From Chthoniobacterales bacterium (GTDB lineage: Bacteria; Verrucomicrobiota; Verrucomicrobiia; Chthoniobacterales; Terrimicrobiaceae), in NCBI GenBank assembly GCA_014879575.1, contig JACSRU010000115.1, forward strand, positions 62,001 through 126,000: 64,000 bases of DNA, read 5' to 3'. Position 1 is the stretch's first letter. Each line of letters opens with the position of its first letter. Under the pieces are notes generated by a model, which was not told the origin of the DNA, searched no databases, and was given only the letters and a program-made list of their open reading frames with translations. Made by a program: the position numbers and the translations under genes. This document shows, one piece after another, positions 28,516-38,839 of the stretch.

Positions 28516-30011
28516 CTCAGGTGAGCCCACTCCTTTTTCTGATCCTCGTCCCGCTGGTGGCCAGTGCCTTTATCTTTGTCGGCTCGTCGGCCCGGAGGAC
28601 CGCGCTCATTGCCTCCCTCGTTAACCTGGTCTTCGTCCTGGCACTGTTCGCGGTTTTCCAGACGGGAGATGCTTCCTACCAGTTCGTCTCTTCAACGCCT
28701 GTGATTCCCTCCCTGGGGATTGCCCTGACCCTGGGGGCGGACGGCCTGAGCCTGATCATGCTCCTGCTCACGGCCTTGGTGACGGTGGCGGCGGTGGCGG
28801 TGGCCCGCACGCCCGATAAAAATGCCGGTTGGTTTTACGCCTCGCTGCTCTTTATCTCAGCCGGGGGTCTCGGTGCCTTTGCCTCCATTGACCTCTTTTT
28901 CTTTTACATGTTCCACGAGCTGGCGCTGATTCCGACATTCCTGCTGATCGGTATCTGGGGCTCCGGCGACCGCCAGGCTGCGGCCTGGAAGGCGACTATT
29001 TACCTTGCGCTCGGCAGCTTTGTCCTTTTGCTGGGCTTGATTGGTCTTTATCTGATCCAGCCCGAAGGCTCGCGGACGTTCGATCTGCGCTCGGTCATCA
29101 GCATGGCCGGTCTCGGAGTGCTCGGGGATGGGACATGGGTTTACCTGCTGCTCCTGCTGGGTTTTGGAATCTTGGTCTCCCTGTTTCCCTTTCACACCTG
29201 GGCGCCACAGGCCTACGCCAGCGCCCCTCCGCCGGCAGCCATGCTCCACGCGGGCGTCCTGAAAAAATTCGGTCTCTATGGTTTGATTCGCATCGCCTCT
29301 CCGATTCTTCCCGAGGCGGTGACGCAATTTGCCAACCTTCTGCTCATCCTCCTTGTGGGAAATCTCCTGTATGTCGGCTATGTCACGATCTCGCAGCGGA
29401 AGCTGGACTGGATGCTCGGCTACTCGAGCGTCATGCACATGGGCTACATCTTCCTCGGATTTGCCGCCCTCAATGTCTTCAGCATCACCGGAGCCTCCCT
29501 GCTTCTGTTTGCGCACGGCCTTTCGATTGCCGCACTTTTCGCGCTGAGCGGGGAATTGCGCGAGAGAACCGGAACCCTCGATCTCGCGGAGTTCGGGGGG
29601 CTTGCCAAGCCGATGCCGTTCTTCGGACTTCTCTTCGGATTCGCCTCCTTCGCCGCCATTGGGCTTCCCGGTTTCGTGGGGTTCCCCGGCGAGTTGCTTG
29701 TCTTTTTTGGCGCATTTGCCGGGGGCGAACCGCTCATGGATTCCGTGAACGGAGTGGAAATCTTTGCGCTCAACAACTTTCAAATCGCCACCGTATGCGC
29801 GGTGTGGGGCGTGGTGATTTCCGCCATTTATATGCTCCGTGCCTACCGCCGCATTTTCTTTGGTCCGGTGAGTGACCGATGGAAGGGGCTGCCGGAGATT
29901 TCCGGGGTGCCGCGGGTCGCCATTGTCACGCTCCTCGTGGTGATGCTGGTTACCGGATTCTTTCCCAATCTTCTCATCAGACTCCTCGCGAGCACCTCTC
30001 TCTGGTTATGA
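28512..30011 (+). CDS. nuoM: NADH-quinone oxidoreductase subunit M
   Basis: FPFHTWAPQAYASAPPPAAMLHAGVLKKFGLYGLIR. Confidence 0.97.
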   Translation: MTQVSPLLFLILVPLVASAFIFVGSSARRTALIASLVNLVFVLALFAVFQTGDASYQFVSSTPVIPSLGIALTLGADGLSLIMLLLTALVTVAAVAVARTPDKNAGWFYASLLFISAGGLGAFASIDLFFFYMFHELALIPTFLLIGIWGSGDRQAAAWKATIYLALGSFVLLLGLIGLYLIQPEGSRTFDLRSVISMAGLGVLGDGTWVYLLLLLGFGILVSLFPFHTWAPQAYASAPPPAAMLHAGVLKKFGLYGLIRIASPILPEAVTQFANLLLILLVGNLLYVGYVTISQRKLDWMLGYSSVMHMGYIFLGFAALNVFSITGASLLLFAHGLSIAALFALSGELRERTGTLDLAEFGGLAKPMPFFGLLFGFASFAAIGLPGFVGFPGELLVFFGAFAGGEPLMDSVNGVEIFALNNFQIATVCAVWGVVISAIYMLRAYRRIFFGPVSDRWKGLPEISGVPRVAIVTLLVVMLVTGFFPNLLIRLLASTSLWL

Positions 30012-31462
30012 CGCCCAGCTTTCCCATCGAATTTTGCGTGCTGTTTCTCGGGGTCGTCCTGCTGCTGGCGGATGCGTTTTTTCCGGACATGGACAAACGC
30101 AAGCTCGCCCACATTGCCCTCGTCTGGCTGGGGGGATTCCTTGTTGCCACCTTCTTTTTGCGGCCCGCACTGCTCTGGGCAAGCCCCGCCGGTTTCTATC
30201 TTGCCGATCCGCTGGGCATTTTCTTCAAACAATTCGCGCTCGTGGCCACCATGCTGACACTCGTCCTGGCGATCGAATATGCGCCGGTCGTGGAGCGGGC
30301 GATCCCCGGCTCGAAACCCGGCGCGGGTCTCGGCGAGTTTTTTATCCTGCCCGTCTTTACATGCGCGGGCCTGATGTGGATGGCGTCCGCCGCGGACTTC
30401 ATCATGATTTTTTGCGCCCTTGAACTGGTGACGATCTCCTTCTATATCCAGGTCGCCTATCTGAGGAAATGTCCGGCGAGCCTCGAGGCCGGAACCAAAT
30501 TCCTGATTCTCGGCGCCCTCTCCACCGGGTTCCTTGTTTACGGGATCACCTGGATCTACGGATTGTCCGGGCAGACCGGACTCTCGGCGATTGCCGGCGC
30601 ATTTGCCGGTATTCCCGCCATCCCGCAGTCCAGTCAGACGGCATTGCTATTTGGCCTGGGCCTGGTGTTGGTGGCTCTCGGCTTCAAGGTGGCGGCGGCT
30701 CCTTTTCAATTCTGGGTTCCGGACGTCTATCATGGTGCGCCAACTCCTGTGACCGCCTTTCTTTCCGTGGGGTCCAAGGCGGCGGGTTTCGTGGTATTGA
30801 TGCGTGTGCTGGGGCCGTTTCTCACGGTTCCGGAAATCGAGACCCGGGTCATTACGGTGCTGCAGGTTCTTGCCGGGATCACCTTGATTTACGGAAATCT
30901 CGCAGCCATGCCCCAGACAAATCTCAAACGGCTTCTGGGATACTCGAGTATTGCGCACGCCGGATATTTGCTCATGGGCGTTGCGAGCGTCGGCTCTCCG
31001 CTGGCCGGGAGGGCGATTGTTTTTTATCTGGTCGGCTATCTCCTGATGACCTTCCTGGCGTTTCTGATTCTCATTCCGGTCGCGAAGGCCGCCGGGGGCG
31101 ACGATATTGCGCATTTTAATGGATTGGGACGCCGATCCCCCGGTCTGGCTCTGGCCATGCTCCTCGCGATGCTCTCGCTGGCCGGTCTGCCGTTCACCGT
31201 CGGCTTCCTCGGGAAATTTTTCATCTTCGAGGCCGCAATGCAGGAACAACAATACTTCCTGGTCGCCATCGGAGTCGTGACCGTGGCCTGTGGGTTCTAC
31301 TACTATCTGAAAGTCGTCCGCGCGATGTATTGGCAACCGGTGCCTGTGGATGCCGCGCCCGTGGAGTTTTCTCCCCTCGGCCGCTTTGCCGCCGCGTTTC
31401 TGGCTGCGCTCATCCTGATTGTGGGAATCTTTCCCAAGCCCATTTTAGATATCCTGCCCTGA
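30008..31462 (+). CDS. nuoN: NADH-quinone oxidoreductase subunit N
   Basis: PFQFWVPDVYHGAPTPVTAFLSVGSKAAGF; ATGA overlap with nuoM. Confidence 0.97.
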   Translation: MTPSFPIEFCVLFLGVVLLLADAFFPDMDKRKLAHIALVWLGGFLVATFFLRPALLWASPAGFYLADPLGIFFKQFALVATMLTLVLAIEYAPVVERAIPGSKPGAGLGEFFILPVFTCAGLMWMASAADFIMIFCALELVTISFYIQVAYLRKCPASLEAGTKFLILGALSTGFLVYGITWIYGLSGQTGLSAIAGAFAGIPAIPQSSQTALLFGLGLVLVALGFKVAAAPFQFWVPDVYHGAPTPVTAFLSVGSKAAGFVVLMRVLGPFLTVPEIETRVITVLQVLAGITLIYGNLAAMPQTNLKRLLGYSSIAHAGYLLMGVASVGSPLAGRAIVFYLVGYLLMTFLAFLILIPVAKAAGGDDIAHFNGLGRRSPGLALAMLLAMLSLAGLPFTVGFLGKFFIFEAAMQEQQYFLVAIGVVTVACGFYYYLKVVRAMYWQPVPVDAAPVEFSPLGRFAAAFLAALILIVGIFPKPILDILP

Positions 31463-31465
31463 ATC

Positions 31466-32422
31466 ATGCCGGCTCTCGACAAACCGCTCAGCGAACTCCG
31501 CACCTACCTTGGGATCAATCCGAAACCTGCGGATTTCGATGAATACTGGGCTCGCGCGCTGGCGGAGTTGGATTCGATCGCCCCCGATCCGGAGCTGATT
31601 CCCTGCGATGCCCTGGGAGCGAGGGGAGTCGAAACATTTGATCTTTATTTTCAGAGCGTGGGCGGAGCGCGGATCTACGCGAAATACCTGCGGCCCCGGC
31701 AGCCGGCAAAGCCCGGTCCCGGACTTCTCCTTTTCCACGGCTATTCCGGCCAAAGCGGCGACTGGCAGGACAAACTTTCCTTCGTCGGGCAGGGCATGGC
31801 GGTCGCGGCGTTGGACTGTCGAGGTCAGGGCGGTCGGAGCCAGGATCCCGGCGGCGTCCGGGGCAATACCTTTCGCGGTCATATTATCCGCGGCCTGGAT
31901 GAGTCGCCGGACAAACTCCTGTTCCGGCAGATTTTCCTCGATACCGTGCAGCTTGCGCGCGTTGTGTCCGGATTTTCCGAAGTCAACGAACTCTTCTGCA
32001 TGGGAGGCTCACAGGGTGGCGGTCTCTCGATCGCCTGTGCCGCCCTCGAACCCCGCATCCGTCGCTGCGTCTCCATATTCCCATTTCTTTCTGACTACAG
32101 GCGCGTGTGGGAGATGGACCTCGCCAAGGATGCCTATCTCGAACTCCGGGACTACCTCAGGTGGTTTGATCCGCTCCATGAACGCGAGGAGGAGATTTTT
32201 CGCACTCTGGGCTATATTGATGTCCACCACCTGGCGCCCCGCATTCAGGCGCGCGTCCTCATGGCACTGACCCTGATGGATACGATCTGTCCGCCATCGA
32301 GTCAGTTTGCCGTCTTCAACAATCTCTCCACGGAAAAAGAATCGGTGATCTATCCCGATTTCGGGCATGAGTCTCTGCCGGGCTTCCCGGATCGCGCCTT
32401 CCGCTTTCTGACCGCTGAATAA
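31466..32422 (+). CDS. Acetylxylan esterase / cephalosporin-C deacetylase family (CE7)
   Basis: RGQGG, GGSQGGGLSIACAAL nucleophile motif, HE near C-terminus (FGHESLPGF). Confidence 0.9.
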   Translation: MPALDKPLSELRTYLGINPKPADFDEYWARALAELDSIAPDPELIPCDALGARGVETFDLYFQSVGGARIYAKYLRPRQPAKPGPGLLLFHGYSGQSGDWQDKLSFVGQGMAVAALDCRGQGGRSQDPGGVRGNTFRGHIIRGLDESPDKLLFRQIFLDTVQLARVVSGFSEVNELFCMGGSQGGGLSIACAALEPRIRRCVSIFPFLSDYRRVWEMDLAKDAYLELRDYLRWFDPLHEREEEIFRTLGYIDVHHLAPRIQARVLMALTLMDTICPPSSQFAVFNNLSTEKESVIYPDFGHESLPGFPDRAFRFLTAE

Positions 32423-32445
32423 AAAACCCGGACCGTCGCCGGTTC
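32421..32445. terminator. Putative intrinsic terminator between the convergent CE7 gene and metH
   Basis: AAAAAACCCGGACCGTCGCCGGTT; minus strand reads AACCGGCGACGGTCCGGGTTTTTT. Confidence 0.5.
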
Positions 32446-32464
32446 TATTTCGTGGCCTCCGAAA

Positions 32465-35400
32465 TCACTCGGGATCGTAGTTGAGGTAGGGACGCAGCCA
32501 TCTTTCCATTTCCAGAACAGACAGACCCTTGCGCGAAGCGTAGCTCTCGACCTGGTCGCGCCCAATTTTTCCGACGGCAAAATATTTTGCCTGCGGATGG
32601 GAAAAAATGAGTCCGCTCACGCTGCTCCCCGGGAACATGGCCAGACTCTCCGTAAGTTGGATTCCCGTGTGGCGTTCGACATCGAGGAGCCTCCAGAGCG
32701 CCCACTTCTCCGTGTGGTCCGGTTGGGCGGGGTATCCGGGGGCGGGACGAATGCCCCGGTATTTCTCGCGGATCATTTCCTCGGAGGTCAGGTTTTCTGT
32801 CGCGCCAAATCCCCAGAGATCCCGGGCTTTTTTGTGGAGACACTCCGCATACGCTTCGGCAAAACGGTCGCCGAGTGCCTTGGTCATGATCGAGAGGTAA
32901 TCGTCGTGGTTTTTCTCGTAAAGGCCGGCGACATCATGCACTTCGGGGCCGGCCGTGACGGCAAAGGCGGCGATGTGATCCGGCTTGCCGACAGAGTCCG
33001 GGGCGATGAAGTCCGCGATGGAGAAGTTCGGCTGGCCAGCAGGCTTTTTCAGTTGTTGCCGGAGGGCGTGGAGAACCTCGATCGGCTGTCCGGATTCCCC
33101 AAAAAGCTGGATGTCCTCCCCTGTGCTGGCGGCGCGCCAGAATCCCAGAACCCCGCGCGGACGGAAAAGATTTTTGGAGACGATTTCCTCGAGGAGCCTC
33201 CGGGCATCGTCATAAAGCTTCCGGGCTTCCGGGCCGATATTCGGATCATCCAGGAGGGCGGGAAAGCGTCCGCGCAACTCCCAGGCATGGAAAAAGGGAG
33301 ACCAGTCGAAATAGGAAACAAGTTCGTCCGGCGGGATATCCAGCGGAATCACGCCGAGGCGGGACGGCTGGGCGATATCCGACCAATCGGCCTGGAATTT
33401 GTTGTTTACGGCGTCCGGGAAGCTGAGCTGGGGACGCTCAGATTGTTTGCCCGCGTGAACCTGGCGGAGCTTTTCGTAATCCCCCGCAAGTTTTTCGAGG
33501 AACTCCGGCTTTTTTTCCGGACTGAGCAGGGCACTGACGACGTTGACCGAGCGGGAGGCATCGAGGACATGGACGACCCCCGGTGCGTAGTGTTGGGCCA
33601 CTTTCACGGCCGTATGGGCCCGGCTGGTCGTGGCTCCGCCGATCATCAGGGGAAGTGAGAATCCCTCGCGCTGCATCTCCCTCGCGACATGGATCATTTC
33701 ATCCAGGGACGGGGTGATGAGTCCGGAGAGACCGATGATATCGCAGTTTTTCTCGCGGGCCGTGGCGAGGATTTTCTCGCAGGGCACCATCACCCCCATG
33801 TCAATGACTTCGTAGTTGTTGCAGGCCAGGACGACGCCGACGATGTTCTTGCCGATATCGTGTACATCGCCCTTGACCGTGGCCATGAGGATTCGGCCCT
33901 GCGAGCGGGCATCCGGATTCGCCGCCCGCTCGGCCTCCATGTGGGGTGTGAGCCATGCGACCGACTTTTTCATCACGCGCGCGCTCTTCACGACCTGGGG
34001 CAGAAACATTTTTCCGGCACCAAAGAGATCTCCCACCACCTTCATTCCATCCATGAGCGGTCCCTCGATCACAAGCAGACCGCGTTTGTATTTGGCGAAT
34101 GCTTCTTCCGTATCGACATCCACAAAATCCACGATGCCCTTGATCAGTGCGTGTTTGAGGCGCTCCTCGACCGTGCCCTCGCGCCAGGTGAGATCCGCCG
34201 TCGGCGCGGATCCGCCGCTGGCACGGGCCTTGATCGTGTCCGCAAACGTGACGAGGTGTTCCGTGGCATCGGGGCGGCGATTGAGGAGGACGTCCTCGAT
34301 CAGGTCGCGCAGATCTGCGGGAATCTCCTCGTAAACGCCCAGCATCCCGGCGTTCACGATGCCCATGTCGAGCCCGGCCTGGATCGCATGGTAGAGAAAA
34401 ACCGCATGCATGGCTTCGCGCACGGGGTTGTTGCCCCGGAAGGAGAATGAGACGTTGCTGATGCCGCCGCTCACCCGCGCATGGGGAAGATTGGCCTTGA
34501 TCCAGCGCGTGGCCTCGATGAAATCCTTGGCGTAGTTCGCGTGTTCCTCAATGCCGGTGGCGACGGTGAGGACGTTCGGATCGAAGATGATGTCCTCGGG
34601 CGGAAAGCCCACCTCGTCCACCAGGATCCGGTAGGCCCGCTCGCAGATGGCGATTCGCCGCTCGTAGTTGTCGGCCTGCCCGTTCTCGTCAAACGCCATG
34701 ACGACAGCCGCCGCCCCATACCGGCGGACCAGGGTGGCTTGTTGGCGGAATTCCTCCTCGCCGGATTTGAGCGAGATGGAATTGACGATCCCCTTGCCCT
34801 GCACGCACCGCAGACCGGCTTCGAGAACCTCCCATTTCGAGGAGTCAATCATCACCGGAACCCGTGAGATATCCGGCTCGCTGGCGATGAGGTTCAGAAA
34901 TTTCGTCATGGCAGCCACCCCGTCGAGCATGCCTTCATCCATGTTGACATCGATGACTTGTGCTCCGGCTTCGACTTGCTGGCGCGCGACGGCGACCGCC
35001 TCGTCGTAGTTCCCCGCAAGGATCAGTTTGGAAAATTTTGGGGAACCGGTGATGTTCGTGCGTTCGCCAACATTGATGAAGGCGATTTCCGGTCGCGCGG
35101 TAAAGGGCTCCAGTCCGCTAAGGCGGAGGGTTGTTTCGCGATCCGGGATTTTTCTTGGGGGCATCTCCTTCACGGCATCTGCCATGGCGCGGATGTGATC
35201 CGGCGTGGTTCCACAACAGCCCCCCACGATGTTGAGCCAGCCCTGTTGCGCCCAGTCGAGGATTTGCGGAGCCAGGGACTCCGGGGTCTCCGGGAATCCC
35301 GTCTCGGAAAGCGGATCCGGCAGCCCGGCATTCGGATACGTGCTCACGTGGAAGGGGGCAATCCGCGAGAGTTCCTCGATATACGGACGCATTTCGCGGG

Positions 35401-36142
35401 GGCCGAGCGCGCAATTCAGACCGATCGAGAGGAGCGGAAAGTGGGACATCGAATTCAAAAACGCCTCGACGGTTTGCCCGGTGAGCGTGCGGCCGCTCAG
35501 GTCGGTGATCGTGCCCGAGACCATCACCGGGAGCACCGGGTGCCTGGTGAAAAACTCCGTGATCGCAAAGAGCGCGGCCTTGGCGTTGAGCGTGTCAAAA
35601 ATCGTCTCGACGAGGAGAATGTCCACCCCCCCGGCCACGAGGTGTTCCACCTGCTCCAGATAGGCTGCCGCGACTTGCTGGAAGGTGACTTCCCGTTTGC
35701 CCGGATCGTTTACATCGCGCGAGATCGAGAGGGTCCGGTTGAGCGGCCCAATCGCCCCGGCCACGAAAACCCGCCGGTCGGTGCAGGCATCCGCCGCCTG
35801 CCGCGCCAGCTTCGCCGCCTCGCGGTTCAACTCGGGAACAAACGCCTCAAGCCCGTAATCCGCCTGCGCAATGACCGTCCCGCTGAAGGTATTGGTCTCG
35901 ATGATGTCCGCCCCGGCGGCAATGTATTTGCTGTGGATTTCACGGATAACCTCCGGACGCGTGAGCACCAGGAGGTCGTTGTTTCCCTTGAGATCCTGCC
36001 CCTTCCAATCGGCAAATCGTTCGCCCCGGTAGTCCGCCTCCTGGAGCTTGTATCTCTGAACCATTGTTCCCATCGCTCCGTCTAGGATGAGAATGCGTTC
36101 GGCCAGAAGTTCGCGAAGTTGCTTTTCGATGGATGAAATCAT
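32465..36142 (-). CDS. metH: Methionine synthase, cobalamin-dependent
   Basis: 1225 aa; [40 protein letters not shown]12-binding motif, C-terminal activation domain. Confidence 0.98.
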   Translation of the reverse strand: MISSIEKQLRELLAERILILDGAMGTMVQRYKLQEADYRGERFADWKGQDLKGNNDLLVLTRPEVIREIHSKYIAAGADIIETNTFSGTVIAQADYGLEAFVPELNREAAKLARQAADACTDRRVFVAGAIGPLNRTLSISRDVNDPGKREVTFQQVAAAYLEQVEHLVAGGVDILLVETIFDTLNAKAALFAITEFFTRHPVLPVMVSGTITDLSGRTLTGQTVEAFLNSMSHFPLLSIGLNCALGPREMRPYIEELSRIAPFHVSTYPNAGLPDPLSETGFPETPESLAPQILDWAQQGWLNIVGGCCGTTPDHIRAMADAVKEMPPRKIPDRETTLRLSGLEPFTARPEIAFINVGERTNITGSPKFSKLILAGNYDEAVAVARQQVEAGAQVIDVNMDEGMLDGVAAMTKFLNLIASEPDISRVPVMIDSSKWEVLEAGLRCVQGKGIVNSISLKSGEEEFRQQATLVRRYGAAAVVMAFDENGQADNYERRIAICERAYRILVDEVGFPPEDIIFDPNVLTVATGIEEHANYAKDFIEATRWIKANLPHARVSGGISNVSFSFRGNNPVREAMHAVFLYHAIQAGLDMGIVNAGMLGVYEEIPADLRDLIEDVLLNRRPDATEHLVTFADTIKARASGGSAPTADLTWREGTVEERLKHALIKGIVDFVDVDTEEAFAKYKRGLLVIEGPLMDGMKVVGDLFGAGKMFLPQVVKSARVMKKSVAWLTPHMEAERAANPDARSQGRILMATVKGDVHDIGKNIVGVVLACNNYEVIDMGVMVPCEKILATAREKNCDIIGLSGLITPSLDEMIHVAREMQREGFSLPLMIGGATTSRAHTAVKVAQHYAPGVVHVLDASRSVNVVSALLSPEKKPEFLEKLAGDYEKLRQVHAGKQSERPQLSFPDAVNNKFQADWSDIAQPSRLGVIPLDIPPDELVSYFDWSPFFHAWELRGRFPALLDDPNIGPEARKLYDDARRLLEEIVSKNLFRPRGVLGFWRAASTGEDIQLFGESGQPIEVLHALRQQLKKPAGQPNFSIADFIAPDSVGKPDHIAAFAVTAGPEVHDVAGLYEKNHDDYLSIMTKALGDRFAEAYAECLHKKARDLWGFGATENLTSEEMIREKYRGIRPAPGYPAQPDHTEKWALWRLLDVERHTGIQLTESLAMFPGSSVSGLIFSHPQAKYFAVGKIGRDQVESYASRKGLSVLEMERWLRPYLNYDPE

Positions 36143-36289
36143 GAAGAAAAAGACACTCTACCCGCTATCGCGCGGGATCAAACCGAAAAAATCCGGAACA
36201 AGGTGCGCCTCACGGCCATTTCTCTGGCACGTTTCGAGAAAATATTAATATGTCATGCCTGACCCCTTGTTCCTCTCCAGTCGAACGGT

Positions 36290-36727
36290 TCAGTAGGAAT
36301 AATTGTCCGGAAGCTGAAAGGCGTTCTCGATGACTCTCACCTCGCCGGAGGGGCCGGTCAGGACTTCGACCACATCGAAACGAAAGGTGATGTCCGGCAT
36401 GTCGAGGAGACGCAGCCATTTCATCGCTCCGCGGATAATGAGACGTCGTTTTTTTTGATCAACGGCATCCAACGGACGGCCGAACTCCTCCGAGGATCGG
36501 GTCTTTACTTCGACAAAGACGAGTTCCTTTCCCTGGCGGCAGACGATGTCAACCTCCCCGCCTCGCGGGGCACGAAAATTTCTTCGGAGGATCTTGTAGC
36601 CGTGTCGGCGCAGGTGGCGGACGGCAATTTCCTCGCCCATCCGCCCCAGACGGATGTGGGGTGCTTCAGAAGAGTTCCGCCTGTGCAACCGGCGAAAAAC
36701 TTCGGCGATGAATCGGGCAGGGGCCAT
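36290..36727 (-). CDS. YraN/UPF0102 family nuclease-like protein
   Basis: LGRMGEEIAVRHLRRHGYKILRRNFR..GGEVDIVCRQGKELVFVEVKTR. Confidence 0.92.
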   Translation of the reverse strand: MAPARFIAEVFRRLHRRNSSEAPHIRLGRMGEEIAVRHLRRHGYKILRRNFRAPRGGEVDIVCRQGKELVFVEVKTRSSEEFGRPLDAVDQKKRRLIIRGAMKWLRLLDMPDITFRFDVVEVLTGPSGEVRVIENAFQLPDNYSY

Positions 36728-37280
36728 GCTCGCGGAGTTTGGCAAGGTGAGCGGGTGTTGGATAGCCTTTGTGTGCGGAAAATCCATATTCGGGATACTT
36801 CGCATCCAGCGCATCCATCGCCCGGTCCCGCTCGACCTTGGCAATGATACTGGCGGCGGCAATGCTCAGACTGAGCGCATCCCCGCCGACCAGCGCGGTT
36901 TGAGGGCAGGGAAAATCCGGGACAGGCAGACCGTCAATGAGAGCGTGTTCGGGGAGGGGCTTGAGCGAAAGGAAGGCCTGGCGCATGGCCCGGTGAGTCG
37001 CTCGCAGGATGTTCCAGCGATCCACCTCGTTGTTGTCCAGGTGGGCGGAGGCCCAGCGCACCCCCGGCGATCCCGTCAACGCGACATAGAGCATGTCCCG
37101 CTTTGTCGCCGATAATTTCTTGGAATCATCCAATCCCGGCAGATGGAAACCCGGCGGCAAAACAACAGCCGCCGCAACCACGGGGCCCGCCAAGGGCCCC
37201 CGCCCGGCTTCATCAATGCCCGCCACGGAAGGGATTCCGCGCCGGACCAGAAGCTCCTCCTGCTCGAAGGAGCAGGGCAT
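36666..37280 (-). CDS. rnhB: Ribonuclease HII
   Basis: AGIDEAGRGPLAGPVVAAAVVL, SIIAKVERDRAM, KGYPTPAHLAKLREHGPCPIHRRSF. Confidence 0.97.
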   Translation of the reverse strand: MPCSFEQEELLVRRGIPSVAGIDEAGRGPLAGPVVAAAVVLPPGFHLPGLDDSKKLSATKRDMLYVALTGSPGVRWASAHLDNNEVDRWNILRATHRAMRQAFLSLKPLPEHALIDGLPVPDFPCPQTALVGGDALSLSIAAASIIAKVERDRAMDALDAKYPEYGFSAHKGYPTPAHLAKLREHGPCPIHRRSFSPVAQAELF

Positions 37281-37634
37281 TTACGCCCGATCAGACTTTT
37301 CCTTGACCGTCGTGGCCGATTTGCCCTTGCGGCTGCGCAGATAGTTCAGCTTGGAACGACGCACAGAGCCTTCCCGCTCGACCTCGATTTTCGCGATGCG
37401 TGGCGAATGAAGCGGAAAAACCCGCTCAACCCCTTCGCCGTAGGAGACACGGCGGACAGTGAAATTCGCGTTGAGGCCGGTCCCCTTGCGTCCGATCACA
37501 ATGCCGGAATAAATTTGGATGCGCTCCTTGTCCCCCTCGATAACGCGGGTGTGGACCTTGACGGTGTCGCCAACTTTGAAGGCGGCGACTTCTTTCTTCA
37601 ACTGTTCGCTTTCGATCTTCTCAATGATGCTCAT
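37281..37634 (-). CDS. rplS: 50S ribosomal protein L19
   Basis: [51 protein letters not shown]. Confidence 0.97.
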   Translation of the reverse strand: MSIIEKIESEQLKKEVAAFKVGDTVKVHTRVIEGDKERIQIYSGIVIGRKGTGLNANFTVRRVSYGEGVERVFPLHSPRIAKIEVEREGSVRRSKLNYLRSRKGKSATTVKEKSDRA

Positions 37635-37804
37635 GACTTGAAAAACTGGAACTGTTCACTATGAACGGTCCCGGGCGGGGTGCAAGAAGGATTCCAGATT
37701 ATTTCACGAGTGCGAAGGAGGAAGCCCCCCTATCAGGAAATTTGGCCTGCCTGGGGACTTTCCCTCTCCCCGGGCCAATTCCACAAGGCTGCCGGGCACC
37801 AACC

Positions 37805-38839
37805 CTACGAGCGACAGGGTCCAAGGCCCCGCCGGAGAAGATTCTCAAGGGCGTCCAGCCACCGGGGATGTTCGTTCAGGCAGGGGATGAGGTCGAATTC
37901 CCGTCCACCGGCCTCCAGGAAGATGTCGCGTCCGCGCATGGCAATTTCTTCGAGGGTTTCGAGGCAGTCGGCGACGAAGGCCGGGCAGATCACGAGCAAC
38001 TTTTTCACGCCGGTTTCCGCGAGGCGGGTGATTTCCAAATCGGTATAGGGCTTCAGCCAGGGATCCCGACCGAGGCGGGACTGGAAGGCGACCGAATACT
38101 TTTGCGGAGGCAGTCCGGTTGCTTCGACAAAGGCGCGGACTGTCGCAAAGCATTGGGCGCGGTAACAGGTGGCGTGTGCGGGCGATGCGGTTTCGCAGCA
38201 GTTGGGTGTCGCCAGACAATGGGTGCCACTGGGATCTGCTTTGCGCAGATGGCGCTCGGGCAGGCCATGAAAACTGAACAGCAGATGGTCATAGTCGGCG
38301 GCAAGATGATCCGCTGCGCTGGCGGCCAGCGCCGCGATATAGTCCGGATCCGCAGGATAGGGCTCCGCGTTGGTCAGCTTCATGCCGGGAGCCCGTTGGG
38401 ACGCGACTTCTTTTGCCCGGACCACGGCCGTCTCAAAGCTGGACATGGCATAGTGCGGAAAGAGCGGGAGGACAAAGAGGTCGGTGACCCCCTCATCCCG
38501 CAGGCGCCCGATCGCGGAGGCGAGGGAGGGGTTCTGGTAGCGCATGGCCAGTTCGACCACGACGTTCTCTCCAAAACGACGCTGCATTTCACGCTGCACG
38601 TTGCGGCTTGTGACCACGAGGGGCGAGCCTTCGTTCGTCCAAATTTTTTCGTAGGCTTCGGCGGATTGTGCCGAGCGGGCGGGAAGGATGGCGAGATGGA
38701 CCACCCACCAACGGATCAGCCACGGGGAGTCGAGCACGCGCGGATCCATGAGAAACTCGCGGAGATACTTCCGCACATCGCCCACGGAGGTGGAATCCGG
38801 TGATCCAAGGTTTACCAACAACACGCCCTGCTTGCTCAT
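37805..38839 (-). CDS. hemH: Ferrochelatase
   Basis: VLLVNLGSPDS, LLFSFHGLPERHL, VAFQSRLGRDPWLKPYT. Confidence 0.97.
   Translation of the reverse strand: MSKQGVLLVNLGSPDSTSVGDVRKYLREFLMDPRVLDSPWLIRWWVVHLAILPARSAQSAEAYEKIWTNEGSPLVVTSRNVQREMQRRFGENVVVELAMRYQNPSLASAIGRLRDEGVTDLFVLPLFPHYAMSSFETAVVRAKEVASQRAPGMKLTNAEPYPADPDYIAALAASAADHLAADYDHLLFSFHGLPERHLRKADPSGTHCLATPNCCETASPAHATCYRAQCFATVRAFVEATGLPPQKYSVAFQSRLGRDPWLKPYTDLEITRLAETGVKKLLVICPAFVADCLETLEEIAMRGRDIFLEAGGREFDLIPCLNEHPRWLDALENLLRRGLGPCRS

Noticed and set aside
36143-36290. Possible SAM/SAH/cobalamin riboswitch upstream of metH
   Set aside because: Only a small CCCGC/GCGGG hairpin near the start; no recognisable riboswitch consensus by eye.
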